NCBI RefSeq assembly: GCF_001680005.1
Contig: NC_033562.1
Location: 1,054,001 to 1,118,000, forward strand
Length of the DNA stretch: 64,000 bases
Source: Plasmodium coatneyi
Taxonomy: Eukaryota; Apicomplexa; Aconoidasida; Haemosporida; Plasmodiidae
Direction: 5' to 3'
A program made the translations under genes and the position numbers. The notes below the pieces were generated by a model, which searched no databases, had not been told where the DNA came from, and saw only the letters and a list, made by a program, of their open reading frames with translations. Below, in pieces: positions 62,048-64,000 of the stretch. Within the stretch, counting starts at the first letter, position 1. Every line of letters starts with the position of its first letter.

Positions 62048-64000
62048 TCACTGTGCCTTCAAGTCGAAGAGCTTGGTGAACATATTAGGTGGCAGCTTTA
62101 CCTTTCCAATGCTGAACATTTTTTTCTTCCCCGCGGCTTGTTTTTCGAGCAACTTCCTTCTCCGTGTGATATCCCCGCCGTAGCATTTCGCAGTGACATT
62201 TTTCCTGAGCGGGTTGATCCTCTCAGAAGCGAAGATTCTTGTCCCCACACCTGCCTGAATGACGACGAGGAATTGATGGGGCTTTATCATTTCTTTCAAT
62301 TTTAAAACTATGCGTTTTCCCTTTTCATGATAATTTAATTTGTGTGCCAAAAATGACAAGGAGTCGATACTCCTATTATTCACGTATATGTTAATCTTGT
62401 GCAAGTCGCTTTCTCTGTAAGTGATGTAATTTTCGTAACTCATGGATCCATATCCCTTTGTGCAGGATTTTATTTGGTCCAAAAAATTTATTAATATTTC
62501 TGACAATGGCATGTCGAAAAAGAAGATGACATGGCTGTCCATATTTTCCTTTTTGATGAAAATTCCTCTCCTTTGGAAACATTCCGCCATGATATATTTT
62601 TGGTACTCCTCCGGCGTCATGATGCTCGTTCGCACGTATGGTTCGTAAATTCCGTGGATGTAATTTTTCTGGGGGATGTCGTTCACGTTGCTCGTCATGT
62701 AGTATAGTCCCTCAGGGGGCTTCCTCCCTCTGCCACGGTTGTTGCTATTACTGCTACTATCACCACCTCCATCACCACTTCCATCACCGCTATCATGATC
62801 TCTGTCCTCGCCAGACGCCTCCACGTTAACGTTGGCTACGTCGAAACTCGCATCGATCAGCTTCTCCTTCAGCTGCTTGTCAATGCACTTCTCCTTCACC
62901 CTCACCAGGTAATTCACTGACGGGGCAGTCACAATCGTCTCGACGCCATATTCCCGTTTTATTCGCTCCTGGATTATATTAAGGTGCAACAATCCGTTAA
63001 ATCCGCACTTGAACCCCTTCCCCAAGGTCTCACAGACGTCCGTCTTGAAGGAAAAAGACGCGTCGTTCAGCTTCAATTTGTTCAGTGCAACTTGCAGTTC
63101 GTTGGCCTGCTTATCGTTAACACTGTAAATGTTGCAAAACACGACGGGGTACGAGACGTCCACTTTGGACGCGGCGATCTGCTCCAGGGTGATTTCTCGC
63201 TCGGTATTCTCCTCCCTCTGTGGGGTCACACCTACGGAATCCACACCACAACTCTTCACACTAGTGCGCTTTTCACCGTTGCGCTCCCCGCTGAGCAGGT
63301 CCGAATCGACCACCAGTCGACGCTGTGCATTCATGTGCACAATATCTCTACTAACTATCGTCTCGCTTATTTGCACCTCGTCACACTTCCTTATGTTAGA
63401 TGACACGTAGGCAATGTCCCCTTGGCGTATACTTTCCGTGGGTTTCATCTCCGGGGTGAGGTACCCAACCTCCTGAACGATGTAACTCTTCTCACTCTGA
63501 ATAAAAAAAACTTCCGTTTTTTTTGTCAACACCCCATTTAGCACTTTAATGATTAATATTACCCCCTTATACTGATCATAGAAGGAGTCAAAAACGATGG
63601 CCCTGAAGAAGGAATTCGACTTAATGGCAGGACAAGGGATCTCCGAAACGATTCTCTGAAAGAGAGATTCTACTCCATGAGAATACTTCGCAGAGATGTG
63701 TAAAATGTCTTTTTTCATAAAATGAAATTTGTTTAATAAATCATTTTCTATTTTTTCCAACCTGCATATGTTCAGGTCGATTTTATTTATCACTGGAATT
63801 ATTTTTAAATTATGTTTTTGCAACTCCATAAATATGTTAAGTGTCTGGGACTGAATTCCCTTCGTCCCATCGATGAGTAGTATGACTCCTTCACATACAC
63901 TCAGTGATCTTTTTACTTCATGGTAGAAGTCAAAGTGTCCTGGTGTATCTATTAAATTGAAAATATAATTTTTGTAATTCATTCGTACTGCCTTCAACTT
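62048..64000 (-). CDS. lepA: translation factor GTPase LepA/EF4 (GUF1), N-terminus outside window
   Basis: The frame runs from the window edge to the stop at 62048; the 5' part, including the P-loop, lies beyond 64000. Visible G motifs are DTPGHFDF (G3) and NKIDL (G4). The following domains fit LepA: SFYDQYKGVILIIKVLNGVL, VGYLTPEMKPTESIRQGDIAY, GFKCGFNGLLHLNIIQERIKREYG, and ITAPSVNYLV-like VTAPSVNYLV. The LepA-specific C-terminus is clear: RKNVTAKCYGGDITRRRKLLEKQAAGKKKM. LepA/GUF1 acts on bacterial-type ribosomes in mitochondria and plastids. Which organelle cannot be judged without the N-terminus. Two parasite inserts are visible: one after ISETIVSRDIVHMNAQ, and a Gly/Ser/Asp-rich one around bases 62700-62815 built on trinucleotide repeats. 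Confidence 0.95.
   Translation of the reverse strand, partial: KLKAVRMNYKNYIFNLIDTPGHFDFYHEVKRSLSVCEGVILLIDGTKGIQSQTLNIFMELQKHNLKIIPVINKIDLNICRLEKIENDLLNKFHFMKKDILHISAKYSHGVESLFQRIVSEIPCPAIKSNSFFRAIVFDSFYDQYKGVILIIKVLNGVLTKKTEVFFIQSEKSYIVQEVGYLTPEMKPTESIRQGDIAYVSSNIRKCDEVQISETIVSRDIVHMNAQRRLVVDSDLLSGERNGEKRTSVKSCGVDSVGVTPQREENTEREITLEQIAASKVDVSYPVVFCNIYSVNDKQANELQVALNKLKLNDASFSFKTDVCETLGKGFKCGFNGLLHLNIIQERIKREYGVETIVTAPSVNYLVRVKEKCIDKQLKEKLIDASFDVANVNVEASGEDRDHDSGDGSGDGGGDSSSNSNNRGRGRKPPEGLYYMTSNVNDIPQKNYIHGIYEPYVRTSIMTPEEYQKYIMAECFQRRGIFIKKENMDSHVIFFFDMPLSEILINFLDQIKSCTKGYGSMSYENYITYRESDLHKINIYVNNRSIDSLSFLAHKLNYHEKGKRIVLKLKEMIKPHQFLVVIQAGVGTRIFASERINPLRKNVTAKCYGGDITRRRKLLEKQAAGKKKMFSIGKVKLPPNMFTKLFDLKAQ

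Overview
This window is nuclear DNA of a malaria parasite, most likely a Plasmodium of the vivax/cynomolgi/knowlesi clade. The evidence is moderate GC in coding DNA, long poly(dA:dT) runs between genes, small GT..AG introns with T-rich acceptors, low-complexity inserts inside conserved enzymes, apicoplast-type leaders, and a falstatin-type cysteine-protease inhibitor. From memory, the order pseudouridine synthase, arginyl-tRNA synthetase, EF-1-beta, RPN8, PhoD-like phosphatase, falstatin, LepA resembles a core region of P. falciparum chromosome 9. I could not check this. No subtelomeric gene family, mobile element, CRISPR array, rRNA or tRNA is visible.

Layout. 1-8.4 kb: a pseudouridine synthase (partial, minus), a probable apicoplast arginyl-tRNA synthetase (plus), and a tiny two-exon protein with an N-myristoylation-type start (minus). 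8.4-17 kb: an unrecognised protein with an apicoplast-type leader, a COG7-like Golgi tether, and a CPBP/CAAX-type membrane protease. 17-24.7 kb: a short mitochondrial-type EF-P, an NADK2-type NAD kinase, EF-1-beta, and a 48-residue membrane microprotein resembling animal PIGBOS1. 24.9-33.8 kb: an organellar helical-repeat protein, a five-exon LLPH/DUF2423-type nucleolar protein, proteasome subunit RPN8, tRNA m1A58 methyltransferase subunit TRM6, and a small basic protein. 34.5-46 kb: a large two-exon unknown protein, a seven-exon SAP-domain (SARNP/Tho1-like) protein, a long gene-poor gap, and a PhoD-like phosphatase. 47-64 kb: a signal peptide plus seven-helix membrane protein, a HIT zinc-finger protein, a 1438-residue candidate ORC3, falstatin/ICP, a DUF3592-like membrane protein, and LepA/EF4 (partial, minus).

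The genes do not form an operon. A recurring theme is organelle translation and RNA work: ArgRS, EF-P, LepA, the helical-repeat protein, and possibly the pseudouridine synthase. A second group handles nuclear RNA and ribosome biogenesis: TRM6, SARNP-like, LLPH-like and HIT finger.

Split genes are reported as one feature spanning all exons, with exon coordinates in the evidence. Start codons were checked base by base, because several long open frames begin upstream at non-ATG codons. I found no evidently new multi-gene system. The most novel points are small or hidden genes and unusual family variants.
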